From NCBI GenBank assembly GCA_018645325.1, contig JABGOU010000010.1:25739-89738 (forward strand): a DNA stretch of 64,000 bases, given 5' to 3'. This document shows positions 1-8,818 of this stretch, piece by piece. Position numbers and translations under genes: made by a program. Origin of the DNA: Desulfobacula sp. (GTDB taxonomy: Bacteria; Desulfobacterota; Desulfobacteria; Desulfobacterales; Desulfobacteraceae). Positions within the stretch are counted from its first letter, which is position 1. Each line of letters starts with the position of its first letter. The notes below the pieces were generated by a model. That model was given only the letters and a program-made list of their open reading frames with translations. It was not told where the DNA came from and searched no databases.

Positions 1-162
1 GGAGGCCTTGAAAATAAAAGGAATGTCAAGCAGGCGGGTAACTTTTTTTAAATGTTCTGCAATCAGATAGGTGGTTTCATAGTTTTCTATTACACAGGGG
101 CCTGCAATCAGAAAAAAGACGGGTTTAGATCGGTCAATTAAATTAAAGAAAAAATTATTCAT
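1..162 (-). CDS. kdsA: KdsA, 3-deoxy-D-manno-octulosonate 8-phosphate synthase (N-terminal part only)
   Basis: The first 54 residues of a minus-strand protein run off the left edge of the window. The visible motifs FFLIAGPCVIEN (near residue 16) and IPFIFKAS (at the edge) match the start of KDO-8-phosphate synthase, which condenses phosphoenolpyruvate with arabinose 5-phosphate to make the KDO precursor of lipopolysaccharide. DAHP synthases share the fold, but the IAGPCVIE/IPFIFKAS pair is typical of KdsA. The ATG lies at 160-162. It is transcribed divergently from the peptidase gene to its right. The identification is by motif only, because the catalytic C-terminal two thirds are outside the window. 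Confidence 0.85.
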   Translation of the reverse strand, partial: MNNFFFNLIDRSKPVFFLIAGPCVIENYETTYLIAEHLKKVTRLLDIPFIFKAS

Positions 163-318
163 AAATGAGTCCTAAATATAAGTTTTTGAGGTCAAATTAT
201 ATTTTGAGGTTCAAAAAGTCAAGAATGGAAAACTGCTTGATAAGTTCGACCATAGCTGCTATTTTATTTTAATTTTGTTTAAGTATATACTAACCTCCTG
301 AAAAGATAGGTATTATTG

Positions 319-1692
319 ATGAAAAGAGTTGTCTTTTTAACCCTCATTCTTATGGTTTTGATTCCAGTAATATGGATTTTTGTCTATCAATTTGAAGGGA
401 AAAAACCAGTTGTTGATATGTCGCTGCCTTCTTTATATTTGAAAAAAGCTTATGAGATGTCTCTTAAAGTATCAGACAATAAAACAGGCCTTCGTAAAGT
501 TATGGTATCGATAATGCAGAAGGGCAAAGAAACAATATTACTTGAAAAGCAGTATAAATCCAAAGGTTTTTTAGGGGTGGTTCCAGGCTCAAAAATAATT
601 AATGACACTTTTACCATTCCCGTACATTTTTGGAAATATGGAATGACGGATGGTGATGCTGTTATTCGAATAATGGTCTCCGACTATTCATGGCGTGGGT
701 GGAACAAAGGTAATATCTCCTATACTGAAAAAAAAGTTATTATTGATTCAAAGCCACCTAAAGTAGCAGTCTTAACTAAACGCCATAATATTGAACGAGG
801 GGGTGCCGCTCTTGTTATTTATAAACTCTTTGAAAAAAATATAAAAAGTGGTGTAAAAGTAGGAGAAAATTTTTTTCCGGGGCAATCCGGTCTTTTTGAG
901 AATAAGGATATCTATGCTGCTTTTTTTGCATTAAGCCATCTGCAGGGTCCAGAGAGTCAAATATCAGTCCTTGCTGAAGATATGGCAGGAAATATTACAA
1001 AAAGAGGATTTTATCACTATATAAGAGATAAAAATTTTCGAACTGACATTTTAAATATTTCTGATCATTTTTTAAACCAAAAGGTAATAGATTTTGATGT
1101 GGATGGTAAAAATGGATCTTTTCAGGGAGAAAAAAATCCTTTATTAAAAAAATTTTTATATATCAACAAAAAGATTAGAAAGCGTAATGTTGAAGAAGTA
1201 TTAAGTATTCCCCAGATTTCAGAAAATAAAAAATTATGGGATGGCAAGTTTTTAAGACTGAAAGGGGCAGCACGAAGAGCCGGGTTTGCCGATCATAGGA
1301 TTTATAAATATAAAGGTAAAGAGATTGATAGGGCAACACACTTGGGAATTGATCTTGCTTCAACGGCTAACGCATCTGTGAAAGCTGCCAATTCCGGCAC
1401 TGTGATTTTAGCACGGGAAATAGGTATTTTTGGCAATACTGTCATAATAGATCATGGATTTGGGCTTTGCAGTCTTTATTCACATCTAAGCCTGATTTCA
1501 GCCAAAAAAGGTGATGCGGTTAAAAAAGGTGATGAAGTAGGTTCTACAGGTATGACAGGTCTTGCCGGGGGTGACCATCTTCATTTTTCAATGATTGTTC
1601 ACAATGTTTTTGTAAATCCAGTGGAATGGTGGGATAATTCATGGATTAAAAATAATATTACATCAAAAATAAATTTTGTGAACCAGATGTGA
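319..1692 (+). CDS. M23 (LytM/lysostaphin-fold) metallopeptidase, membrane-anchored
   Basis: This protein of about 457 residues has one N-terminal hydrophobic segment (residues 4-22), a long periplasmic middle region of unknown fold with beta-rich character, and a C-terminal M23 peptidase domain (about residues 330-440). The zinc-site motifs are visible: HLGIDLA (HxxxD) and GDHLHFSM (HxH). Enzymes of this family cut peptidoglycan cross-links or act as activators of amidases. A TTG sits three bases upstream, but the ATG at 319 is the more likely start; the Shine-Dalgarno is weak. It is followed 47 bp later by the homocysteine gene with no obvious functional link. Target bond and partner are not deducible from sequence. 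Confidence 0.85.
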   Translation: MKRVVFLTLILMVLIPVIWIFVYQFEGKKPVVDMSLPSLYLKKAYEMSLKVSDNKTGLRKVMVSIMQKGKETILLEKQYKSKGFLGVVPGSKIINDTFTIPVHFWKYGMTDGDAVIRIMVSDYSWRGWNKGNISYTEKKVIIDSKPPKVAVLTKRHNIERGGAALVIYKLFEKNIKSGVKVGENFFPGQSGLFENKDIYAAFFALSHLQGPESQISVLAEDMAGNITKRGFYHYIRDKNFRTDILNISDHFLNQKVIDFDVDGKNGSFQGEKNPLLKKFLYINKKIRKRNVEEVLSIPQISENKKLWDGKFLRLKGAARRAGFADHRIYKYKGKEIDRATHLGIDLASTANASVKAANSGTVILAREIGIFGNTVIIDHGFGLCSLYSHLSLISAKKGDAVKKGDEVGSTGMTGLAGGDHLHFSMIVHNVFVNPVEWWDNSWIKNNITSKINFVNQM

Positions 1693-1739
1693 TTATAGGG
1701 ACAAATGTAAAATATATACCAGGATAACAAAGGGCAGTT

Positions 1740-2903
1740 ATGAGTGATTATAAAGTCAATAAAACCATTGAACAGATAAACAAAAAAATTGCTAAAGGCC
1801 AGGCTGTGGTTGTTACTGCAGAAGAAATTGTCGATATTGCAAAAAAAGAAGGAATAGTTGAAGCAACAAAAAAAATTGATGTTGTGACAACAGGTACTTT
1901 TGCCCCCATGTGCTCCTCAGGAGCCTTTATAAATATCGGCCAGTCCAAACCTTTGGTAAGAACAACGAAAACCTGGTTCAACAATGTGGAGGCATATTCA
2001 GGTGTGGCAGCCGTGGATTGCTATCTGGGTGCAACCCAGACCTGCGAAGATGATCCGTTGAATAAACGCCATCCCGGTGAATTTAATTATGGGGGTGGTC
2101 ATGTTATACAGGATCTGGTTGCAGGTAAACAGGTTCATATTAAAGCCCAAAGTTATGGTACTGACTGTTATCCCAACAGGGAAATAGAAAAGATTGTCAC
2201 GTTGAAAGAATTACCCAACGCCATGTTGTGTAATCCTCGAAATGCCTATCAAAATTATAATTGTGCCATTAATAAATCCGATAAAACAAAATATACCTAT
2301 ATGGGAACATTAAAACAGGGCATGGGTAATGCCAATTATTGCTCAGCAGGTTTGCTGAGTCCCTTGTTGAATGATCCGTATTTAAAAACCATTGGCATTG
2401 GAACAAGGATTTTTTTAGGCGGTGCGCAAGGCTATGTAACCTGGACTGGAACCCAGCACAAATCCCAGGTTGAAAGAGGATTAAATGGTGTGCCCGTTGC
2501 ACCTGCAGGAACCCTTTCAGTGATGGGAGATTTAAAGGAGATGTCTCCTGAATGGCTTGTCGGGCAAAGTATCCGTGGTTATGGATGCTCTTTGTCCATT
2601 GGATTTGGTGTCCCGATCCCTATTTTAAATGAGGAAATCCTCAAATTTACATCTGTTTCTGATAGTGACTTGTTCACCCAGATAATTGATTATGGATATG
2701 ATTACCCACAAGGTATCTCAAGATCCTATGGACAGATCAGTTATGCTGAGTTGAAAAGCGGCTCCATCATGATCAAAGGTAAAAAAATTCCAACGGTTCC
2801 TTTATCCAGCATGGTAAAGGCTAGAAAAATAGCTGATATTTTAAAGAAATCAATACAAAAAGCAAAGTTCTTTTTAACCCAACCTCAGCACATGTTCTAC
2901 TAG
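1740..2903 (+). CDS. DUF39 homocysteine biosynthesis protein
   Basis: This 387-residue protein matches the DUF39/HcyBio family, which in methanogens and sulfate-reducing Desulfobacterota is implicated in making homocysteine directly from aspartate semialdehyde and a sulfur source, bypassing homoserine activation. Cysteine-containing motifs MCSSGAF (Cys58), CEDDP and GTDCYP are visible; a conserved cysteine in this family has been proposed to carry the sulfur. The protein ends after the DUF39 domain and lacks the CBS or ferredoxin extension seen in some archaeal versions, and no ferredoxin partner gene is adjacent. The ATG at 1740 is preceded by a purine-rich AAAGGGCAG stretch. The function follows from family membership. 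Confidence 0.85.
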   Translation: MSDYKVNKTIEQINKKIAKGQAVVVTAEEIVDIAKKEGIVEATKKIDVVTTGTFAPMCSSGAFINIGQSKPLVRTTKTWFNNVEAYSGVAAVDCYLGATQTCEDDPLNKRHPGEFNYGGGHVIQDLVAGKQVHIKAQSYGTDCYPNREIEKIVTLKELPNAMLCNPRNAYQNYNCAINKSDKTKYTYMGTLKQGMGNANYCSAGLLSPLLNDPYLKTIGIGTRIFLGGAQGYVTWTGTQHKSQVERGLNGVPVAPAGTLSVMGDLKEMSPEWLVGQSIRGYGCSLSIGFGVPIPILNEEILKFTSVSDSDLFTQIIDYGYDYPQGISRSYGQISYAELKSGSIMIKGKKIPTVPLSSMVKARKIADILKKSIQKAKFFLTQPQHMFY

Positions 2904-2924
2904 GAAAATATTTAAGGATAAAAA

Positions 2925-3563
2925 ATGACGGAAAAGAAACCCAAGAGTTCTTTGCGGGAAAATACAGAGGCAATCATTATTGCCATTATTATTGCCATGT
3001 TTATCAGGACATTCATTATTCAGGCATTTAAAATTCCATCCGGTTCCATGCTTGAAACACTTCAGATCGGAGACCAGATTCTGGTTAATAAATTTATATA
3101 TGGTATAAAAATTCCTTTTACAGAAGGGAAAACCCTTATTCCAGTGAAAGATCCACAAAAAGGTGATATTGTTGTTTTTAAGTATCCGGAAGATCCTTCC
3201 AAAGATTTTATTAAAAGGGTAGTTGCCACAGGAGGTGATACCTTGGAAATTATTGATAAAAATTTATATGTGAATAGTAAAAAGGTTGAAGGTGAGACCT
3301 ATGCTGTGCATAAAGCAAAAGATATAATCCCGGGAAATTTCAGCTCAAGGGATAATTTAAGAAAAATCAAAGTTCCTGAAAATAAATTATTTGTAATGGG
3401 TGATAACAGGGACAATAGTCATGACAGCAGATTCTGGGGATTTGTTGACCTTACTTCTGTAAGGGGTGAAGCCTTTATCATTTACTGGTCATGGAATAAA
3501 GACAAGATTGTACCCATATGGAATAGTGTCAGGTGGAGCAGGATTGGTGACATATTAAGATAA
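2925..3563 (+). CDS. lepB: Signal peptidase I
   Basis: LepB cleaves Sec and Tat signal peptides at the periplasmic face of the inner membrane. The 212-residue protein has one N-terminal membrane segment (residues 16-34), the nucleophile box IPSGSMLETL with Ser41, the lysine box DFIKRVVATGGD with Lys97, and the C-terminal GDNRDNSHDSR box, all diagnostic of family S26A. The length is compact, typical of the single-TM type. It starts 21 bp after the DUF39 gene and ends 9 bp before pyrB, so it is probably cotranscribed with the pyrimidine genes. Confidence 0.95.
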   Translation: MTEKKPKSSLRENTEAIIIAIIIAMFIRTFIIQAFKIPSGSMLETLQIGDQILVNKFIYGIKIPFTEGKTLIPVKDPQKGDIVVFKYPEDPSKDFIKRVVATGGDTLEIIDKNLYVNSKKVEGETYAVHKAKDIIPGNFSSRDNLRKIKVPENKLFVMGDNRDNSHDSRFWGFVDLTSVRGEAFIIYWSWNKDKIVPIWNSVRWSRIGDILR

Positions 3564-3572
3564 GGCAGAAAA

Positions 3573-4511
3573 ATGCGGTTTACCAAAAAAGACATTCTTG
3601 ATATTGAATCTCTGGAGCCCAATGAAATTTCAATGATCCTGGATACAGCTTATGGGATGAAGGAAATTTCAGAACGAGCTGTAAAAAAAGTACCTACTCT
3701 AAGGGGTAAAACCATAGTCCTTTTTTTTCAGGAACCCTCAACAAGAACAAAGCTGTCTTTTGATACTGCAGCCAAAAGACTTTCTGCGGACAGCCTTTCC
3801 ATTTCAAAGAGTTCTTCAAGTATTGTAAAAGGAGAAACCCTGATAGATACAGCCAAGAACCTTGAAGCCATGAATCCGGATGTGATTGTTTTGAGGCACC
3901 CATCATCAGGGGCTGCCCATTTAATTGCAAAACGTGTAAGAGCTTCAGTTATTAATGCAGGGGACGGTATTCATGCCCACCCATCCCAGGCACTTTTGGA
4001 TATGATGACTGTCAGGGAAAAAAAGGGAAAAATAAAAGGGCTGAAGATTTCCATCATAGGTGACATTGCCCATTCAAGGGTTGCACGATCAGATATTACA
4101 GGATTTTCTAAAATGGGGGCTCATGTTTTCATTTGTGCCCCTGGGACTATGATTCCAATGGGAATAGAAAATTTAGGGTGCACTATATCACCCAATATAG
4201 AAACCTGTATTGAAGGTGCTGATATTATCATGATGCTTAGAATTCAAAAAGAAAGACAGGGTAATATACTTTTCCCCACTGAAAGAGAATATGCAATGCT
4301 TTATGGACTGAATAAGGCTCGGCTTAATCTTGCGAAAAAAGATGTCATTGTCATGCATCCAGGCCCCATGAACAGAGGGGTTGAAATATCAAGTGAAGTT
4401 GCTGACTCTGAGTACTCCCTGATTTTAGAGCAGGTTACCAATGGTGTTGCATTGCGCATGGCATTATTTTACCTTGTTGCAGGAGGTGGCAGACATGCAG
4501 ACTCTGATTAA
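3573..4511 (+). CDS. pyrB: Aspartate carbamoyltransferase catalytic subunit
   Basis: PyrB catalyses carbamoyl phosphate plus aspartate to carbamoyl-aspartate, the committed step of pyrimidine synthesis. The 312-residue protein shows the carbamoyl-phosphate loop EPSTRTKLSF (about residue 54), the HPSSGAAH segment and the HPGPMNRGVEI motif (about residue 262) that separates PyrB from ornithine carbamoyltransferase. Its 3' end overlaps pyrC by 17 bp. No pyrI regulatory subunit is next to it, so a PyrBC-type complex with the adjacent dihydroorotase is possible. Confidence 0.95.
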   Translation: MRFTKKDILDIESLEPNEISMILDTAYGMKEISERAVKKVPTLRGKTIVLFFQEPSTRTKLSFDTAAKRLSADSLSISKSSSSIVKGETLIDTAKNLEAMNPDVIVLRHPSSGAAHLIAKRVRASVINAGDGIHAHPSQALLDMMTVREKKGKIKGLKISIIGDIAHSRVARSDITGFSKMGAHVFICAPGTMIPMGIENLGCTISPNIETCIEGADIIMMLRIQKERQGNILFPTEREYAMLYGLNKARLNLAKKDVIVMHPGPMNRGVEISSEVADSEYSLILEQVTNGVALRMALFYLVAGGGRHADSD

Positions 4512-5793
4512 AGGTGCGCATTTACTTGATCCTGGAAATATTGATGGGAAAAAAGGTATCTTCATTAAAGACCATCTTATTGAAGCAATTGTCGATCCGG
4601 ACGATATTGAAACAAAGACTTATATTGAAACCAGGTCCGATACCAAAATCATAGATGCTAAAGGGATGATTGTTGTGCCGGGATTAATTGATATTCATGT
4701 TCATTTGAGAGAGCCGGGACAAGAATATAAGGAAACAATTAAATCCGGGCTTTTGGCTTCTGCCCGAGGTGGTTTTACCGGGGTTTGTTCAATGCCTAAC
4801 ACAAATCCTGTGAATGATAATAGGCAGGTGACAAAGTTTATTATCAATCGATCAAAGGAATTAGGTCTTTCAAAAGTATATCCTACAGGAGCAATAACAA
4901 GGGGTTCACTGGGGAATACATTGGCTGAAATATATGATATGCAAAAGGCAGGGATCGTTGCTGTAACCGATGATGGGAAACCAATTGAAAATGCAAACAT
5001 GATGCGCCGGGCAATGGAATATTGCAAGGGGCTCAATATTCCTGTCTTTGTCCATGCTGAAGAGTTAAGCCTGGTTGATGGCGGGTCTATGAATGAAGGA
5101 CCTTTTGCTACTTTCTGGGGGATAAAAGGTATCCCTAATGCGGCAGAGAGTATTATGGTTGCAAGAGATATTGCACTTTGTGAACTTACCGGTGCATCAG
5201 TACATTTTTGCCATGTCAGTACTAAAGAGTCTGTGGAAGCTATCCGGCAGGCAAAAAAAAGAAAAATAAATATCACCTGTGAGACAGCACCTCACTATTT
5301 TACATTAACAGATGCAGATGTAAAAGATTATGATACAAATTTTAAAATGAATCCTCCGCTGAGATCTGAAGAAGACAGACTGGCAATTATTTGCGGTCTT
5401 TCAGATGGGACAATTGATCTGATTGCATCTGACCATGCGCCCCACAGTGTGGTGGAAAAAGATGTGGAGTTTGATATGGCAGCCTTTGGTATTATAGGCT
5501 TGGAAACATCCTTGCCCCTTTCTTTAAAACTGTTCCATGACAAGTTTTTAACCCTGGAAGAACTTATTAATAAAATGTCAAAGAATCCTGCAAAAATCAT
5601 TGGGATCAATAATGATATCAAACCGGGGAATTTAGCAGATTTGACCATTATAGATCCGGATGTGGCCTATGAAATCAACCCTGAGTCATTTAAATCCAAA
5701 AGTAAAAATTCACCTTTTTCAGGGATGAAGGTCAAAGGCAGGGTATTTTTAACCATGGTAAATGGAAAGGTTGTTTATTTAAATGGAAAATAA
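4495..5793 (+). CDS. pyrC: Dihydroorotase (class I)
   Basis: PyrC cyclises carbamoyl-aspartate to dihydroorotate. The zinc-binding HVHLREPGQEYKE motif (near residue 60), CETAPHYFTLTD and DLIASDHAPH identify a class I amidohydrolase-fold dihydroorotase of 432 residues. I chose the ATG at 4495 because it sits just after AGGAGGTGG and gives the usual N-terminus; a longer in-frame extension to 4441 lies inside pyrB. It overlaps pyrB by 17 bp and the following response regulator by 11 bp, which suggests translational coupling. Confidence 0.93.
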   Translation: MQTLIKGAHLLDPGNIDGKKGIFIKDHLIEAIVDPDDIETKTYIETRSDTKIIDAKGMIVVPGLIDIHVHLREPGQEYKETIKSGLLASARGGFTGVCSMPNTNPVNDNRQVTKFIINRSKELGLSKVYPTGAITRGSLGNTLAEIYDMQKAGIVAVTDDGKPIENANMMRRAMEYCKGLNIPVFVHAEELSLVDGGSMNEGPFATFWGIKGIPNAAESIMVARDIALCELTGASVHFCHVSTKESVEAIRQAKKRKINITCETAPHYFTLTDADVKDYDTNFKMNPPLRSEEDRLAIICGLSDGTIDLIASDHAPHSVVEKDVEFDMAAFGIIGLETSLPLSLKLFHDKFLTLEELINKMSKNPAKIIGINNDIKPGNLADLTIIDPDVAYEINPESFKSKSKNSPFSGMKVKGRVFLTMVNGKVVYLNGK

Positions 5794-7177
5794 AGAAACT
5801 ATCCTTGTTGTAGATGATGAAGCAAGCATGCGTGAGTTTCTTGAAGTTTTTTTGTCAAAACAAGGGTATAAGGTGTCTGATGCCAAAAATGGCAGACAGG
5901 CATTAAAGATGATTCAAAAGAACAATTACGATCTAATCCTGACGGATATTCGTCTTGGTGACATCACAGGGCTTGAAGTTCTGAAAGAAGCTAAAAGGAA
6001 AAGTCCGGATACTGTTGTTATTATGATTTCTGCATATTCTACGACGGAAATTGCAGTTGAGGCCATGAATGAAGGGGCATATGATTTTGTTCCCAAACCT
6101 TTTGATAATATTGAATTAAAGCAGACTATAAAAAGAGCCCTTGAATTAAAGACTCTTGATCAGGAAAAAGAGCGGACATCCACAGAGGTTCGGGACAATC
6201 TGTATTTTAACCGGATTATCGGGAAAAGTCCTGGAATGCATGCTATCTATAAAAGAATCGAACAGATTAGCTCAACAAAAACCAATGTTTTGATTTCAGG
6301 AGAAAGTGGAACCGGAAAAGAGTTGATTGCACGAGCTATTCATGAAAATTCCGACAGAAAGGATAAGCCTTTTGTGGTTGTCAATTGTGGAGGTATCCCA
6401 GATACATTAATGGAAAGTGAATTTTTCGGACATGTCAAAGGATCTTTTACTGGAGCAACAGGTGATAAAAAAGGACTTTTTGAGGCATCCCATCAAGGTA
6501 CCATTTTTCTGGATGAAATAGGAGAATTATCCACCTTTCTCCAGGTTAAATTATTGAGAGCGGTTCAGGAGACTTTTGTGAAACCTGTTGGTGGTACAAA
6601 AGAAATTAAAGTAGATACAAGGATTATATCTGCAACCAATAAAAAACTTGAGCAGGAAGTCATAGATGGGAATTTCAGGGAAGATTTGTTTTTCAGGCTT
6701 AACGTTATTCCGATTAAGGTTCCTCCATTAAGGGATAGAAAAGGGGATGTGGAGATTCTTTCAAAGCATTTTGCTGAAAAATACTCAAAAAAAATGGATA
6801 AAGATATCGTAAAGTTATCTTCCTATGCTATTGATTTTTTAAATAAATATAGTTTCCCTGGTAATGTCCGCGAACTTGAAAATTTAATCGAACGAAGTGT
6901 AGCCCTTTCTTCCACAAATATTATTTTACCTGAAAGTCTGACAATTTCCATGCATAAAAAAAGAAGATGGATTGAGGGCATAAAAGGAAGGCGGTTTGAT
7001 CTTGAAGACGTTGAGCAGGGGGTGGATCTGGATGAAATTTTATCGATCATTGAGCAGAGCTATCTTAACAAAGCCATGGAACTTACAAGAGGCAATAAAA
7101 GCAAAGCTGCTGATTATTTAAAATTAAGTTTAAGGTCTATGCGATACCGCCTTGAAAAAATTGAGCCTGTTGACTAA
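5783..7177 (+). CDS. Sigma-54-dependent response regulator, PilR/NtrC type
   Basis: The 464-residue protein has a receiver domain (residues 5-120; acidic pair Asp11-Asp12, phospho-acceptor Asp55, Lys105), an AAA+ domain (about 140-385) with Walker A GESGTGKE at 173-180 and the sigma-54 contact loop GSFTGA at 220-225, and a C-terminal Fis-type helix-turn-helix ending in SKAADYLKLSLRSMRYRLEK. The GSFTGA variant and the SMREFLEVFL receiver start resemble PilR, the activator of pilin transcription, and a sigma-54-like site lies upstream of the pilin gene at 15.76 kb. No histidine kinase gene is adjacent, so the partner is unknown. It overlaps pyrC by 11 bp, an odd operon position for a regulator. 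The general class is certain; PilR identity is inferred. Confidence 0.85.
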   Translation: MENKETILVVDDEASMREFLEVFLSKQGYKVSDAKNGRQALKMIQKNNYDLILTDIRLGDITGLEVLKEAKRKSPDTVVIMISAYSTTEIAVEAMNEGAYDFVPKPFDNIELKQTIKRALELKTLDQEKERTSTEVRDNLYFNRIIGKSPGMHAIYKRIEQISSTKTNVLISGESGTGKELIARAIHENSDRKDKPFVVVNCGGIPDTLMESEFFGHVKGSFTGATGDKKGLFEASHQGTIFLDEIGELSTFLQVKLLRAVQETFVKPVGGTKEIKVDTRIISATNKKLEQEVIDGNFREDLFFRLNVIPIKVPPLRDRKGDVEILSKHFAEKYSKKMDKDIVKLSSYAIDFLNKYSFPGNVRELENLIERSVALSSTNIILPESLTISMHKKRRWIEGIKGRRFDLEDVEQGVDLDEILSIIEQSYLNKAMELTRGNKSKAADYLKLSLRSMRYRLEKIEPVD

Positions 7178-7287
7178 TGGACACCTGCAAATAATCTAAG
7201 GGATTCGATATCTGCTTAAAATATTTTTAAAATATCTCCTTACACTTTATAATTGTATGGCAAACAATATTAATTATAGAGACAAAA

Positions 7288-8061
7288 ATGTTTAACAGAT
7301 TAAAGAACTATAAAGATTTATTTTTTGTTTTTGTGTGGCGTGAATTATTGATCCGGTATAAACAGACTGCCATCGGAGTATTATGGGCTTTAATTCAACC
7401 CTTGAGTATGATGGCTTTGTTCGTCATTGTATTTGGCTATGTCTTAAATATTAATACAAAAGGTTACCCAAGATCATTGTTCTATTTTGCAGGGCTTGTG
7501 CCCTGGACGTTTTTTTCCTCTTCTGTCAATGCATCAATAAATTCCCTGATAGATCACAGGGATTTAATTACTAAAATTTATTTCCCCCGGGAACTGATTA
7601 TTTTTTCCAGAATCTCTGTATTTATAACAGATTTCATAATATCTGCTATGCTGCTTGCTGCAATGGTTTTCTTTTGTAAAACACCATTTACATTAAATTT
7701 TCTATGGGTGATTCCATTGTGTGTTCTTTTGTTTTTATTTACAGCTTCCGTATGTTTGCTGTTTGGTACCATCAATGTCTATTATAGAGATATGAGGCTT
7801 GCATCGGGTTTTTTGCTACAGGTTTGGTTCTTTTCATCTCCTGTATTCTATTCTATTGATACAATTAGTTTGAAAATGAAATTATTTCTATTTTTAAACC
7901 CCTTAACCTATATTATTGAAAATTTTAGAAGAGTACTCATCGAAGAAAGAGGAATTGTACTCTGGCAGTTTGCCATTGCAGCCGGCTTTGTAATGGCACT
8001 GTTTTTTGTTTCCTATAAAATTTTTATACGTCTTGAAAGATCGTTTGCAGATGTCATCTGA
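7288..8061 (+). CDS. ABC-2 type polysaccharide export permease (Wzm/TagG-like)
   Basis: This 257-residue integral membrane protein has about six hydrophobic segments and the family signature near the N-terminus: VWRELLIRYKQTAIGVLWAL. Wzm-type permeases form the channel that moves lipid-linked O-antigen, capsule or teichoic-acid-like polymers across the inner membrane. It overlaps its ATPase gene by 11 bp. About 110 bp separates it from the response regulator, so it may have its own promoter. The exported polymer is presumably made by the glycosyltransferase genes on the opposite strand just downstream. Confidence 0.9.
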   Translation: MFNRLKNYKDLFFVFVWRELLIRYKQTAIGVLWALIQPLSMMALFVIVFGYVLNINTKGYPRSLFYFAGLVPWTFFSSSVNASINSLIDHRDLITKIYFPRELIIFSRISVFITDFIISAMLLAAMVFFCKTPFTLNFLWVIPLCVLLFLFTASVCLLFGTINVYYRDMRLASGFLLQVWFFSSPVFYSIDTISLKMKLFLFLNPLTYIIENFRRVLIEERGIVLWQFAIAAGFVMALFFVSYKIFIRLERSFADVI

Positions 8062-8761
8062 TACAGCCATACGCTTTGACAAGGTCAGCAAGATCTTTTC
8101 AAAGGGCCACAGACAATATGGTACTCTGCGTGATGAATTTATATCTTTTTTTTCAAAAAGAAAATTAACAAGAAGCCGTAATCCTAACCAGTTCTTTGCA
8201 ATAAAAAACCTTTCATTTTCAATCCGCAAGGGTGAAAGTGTTGGGCTGTACGGTCCAAATGGCTCTGGAAAAAGTACTTTGCTTAGACTGGTTGCCAAAG
8301 TCATTACACCAACTTGTGGAAGTATTAAAGTAAATGGTCGTATTGCGCCCTTGATAGAACTGGGAGCCGGCTTTCATCCTGATCTTAACGGCTTTGAAAA
8401 TATTTATATGAATGGGGCTATATTGGGGATGACAATTGGTGAAATAAAATTAAAAATGGATCAAATTGTTGAATATTCAGGGCTAGGTGATTTCATGACA
8501 ACACCTGTTAAAAAATATTCATCAGGAATGAATCTTCGACTGGGTTTTTCAATTGCAATTCATTCTGATGCAGATATCTTTCTGATTGATGAGATTTTAG
8601 CTGTTGGAGATGAAGAGTTTAAAAAGAGATCTTTTGATTCCATAAAAGAATTATTAGAAAAGAAAAAAACTTTATTAATCGTATCCCATGACCTGAAAAA
8701 ATTAACAAAGATGACAAATAAGATTGTAAAATTAAATAAAGGCTCAATGCTCAATGATTAA
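8051..8761 (+). CDS. Polysaccharide ABC exporter ATP-binding protein (Wzt/TagH-like, no C-terminal binding domain)
   Basis: This is the ATPase partner of the upstream permease. The 236-residue protein has Walker A GPNGSGKST (about residue 68), an ABC signature YSSGMNLRLGF (about 157) and Walker B DIFLIDEILAVGD (about 175), with the GFHPDLNGFENIYMNGAILG stretch typical of Wzt/TagH. I start it at the ATG at 8051, inside the end of the permease gene; an in-frame upstream ATG at 8006 would add 15 residues. It ends after the nucleotide-binding domain and so lacks the carbohydrate-binding extension that lets some Wzt proteins select capped O-antigens. Polymer length or capping would have to be controlled differently. 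Confidence 0.9.
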   Translation: MSSDTAIRFDKVSKIFSKGHRQYGTLRDEFISFFSKRKLTRSRNPNQFFAIKNLSFSIRKGESVGLYGPNGSGKSTLLRLVAKVITPTCGSIKVNGRIAPLIELGAGFHPDLNGFENIYMNGAILGMTIGEIKLKMDQIVEYSGLGDFMTTPVKKYSSGMNLRLGFSIAIHSDADIFLIDEILAVGDEEFKKRSFDSIKELLEKKKTLLIVSHDLKKLTKMTNKIVKLNKGSMLND

Positions 8762-8767
8762 TTGTTT

Positions 8768-8800
8768 CTTTCAATGAAATATTTTCATGGAAAGTTTTTT
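8768..8800. terminator. Intrinsic terminator after the ABC exporter genes
   Basis: A 12-bp hairpin with one mismatch (arms 8768-8779 and 8783-8794, 3-nt loop) is followed by six T residues. It lies between two convergent genes, 7 bp after the stop codon of the exporter ATPase gene. The T tract favours plus-strand termination. Confidence 0.55.
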
Positions 8801-8818
8801 AATTAAATCCAACAATTT

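Noticed and set aside
1693-1739. SAM or other methionine riboswitch before the homocysteine gene
   Set aside because: The spacer is only 47 bp and shows none of the conserved riboswitch stems.
4701-5276. 191-codon open frame on the minus strand inside pyrC
   Set aside because: It is fully antisense to a motif-complete dihydroorotase, has no Shine-Dalgarno or family motif and is a shadow of codon bias.
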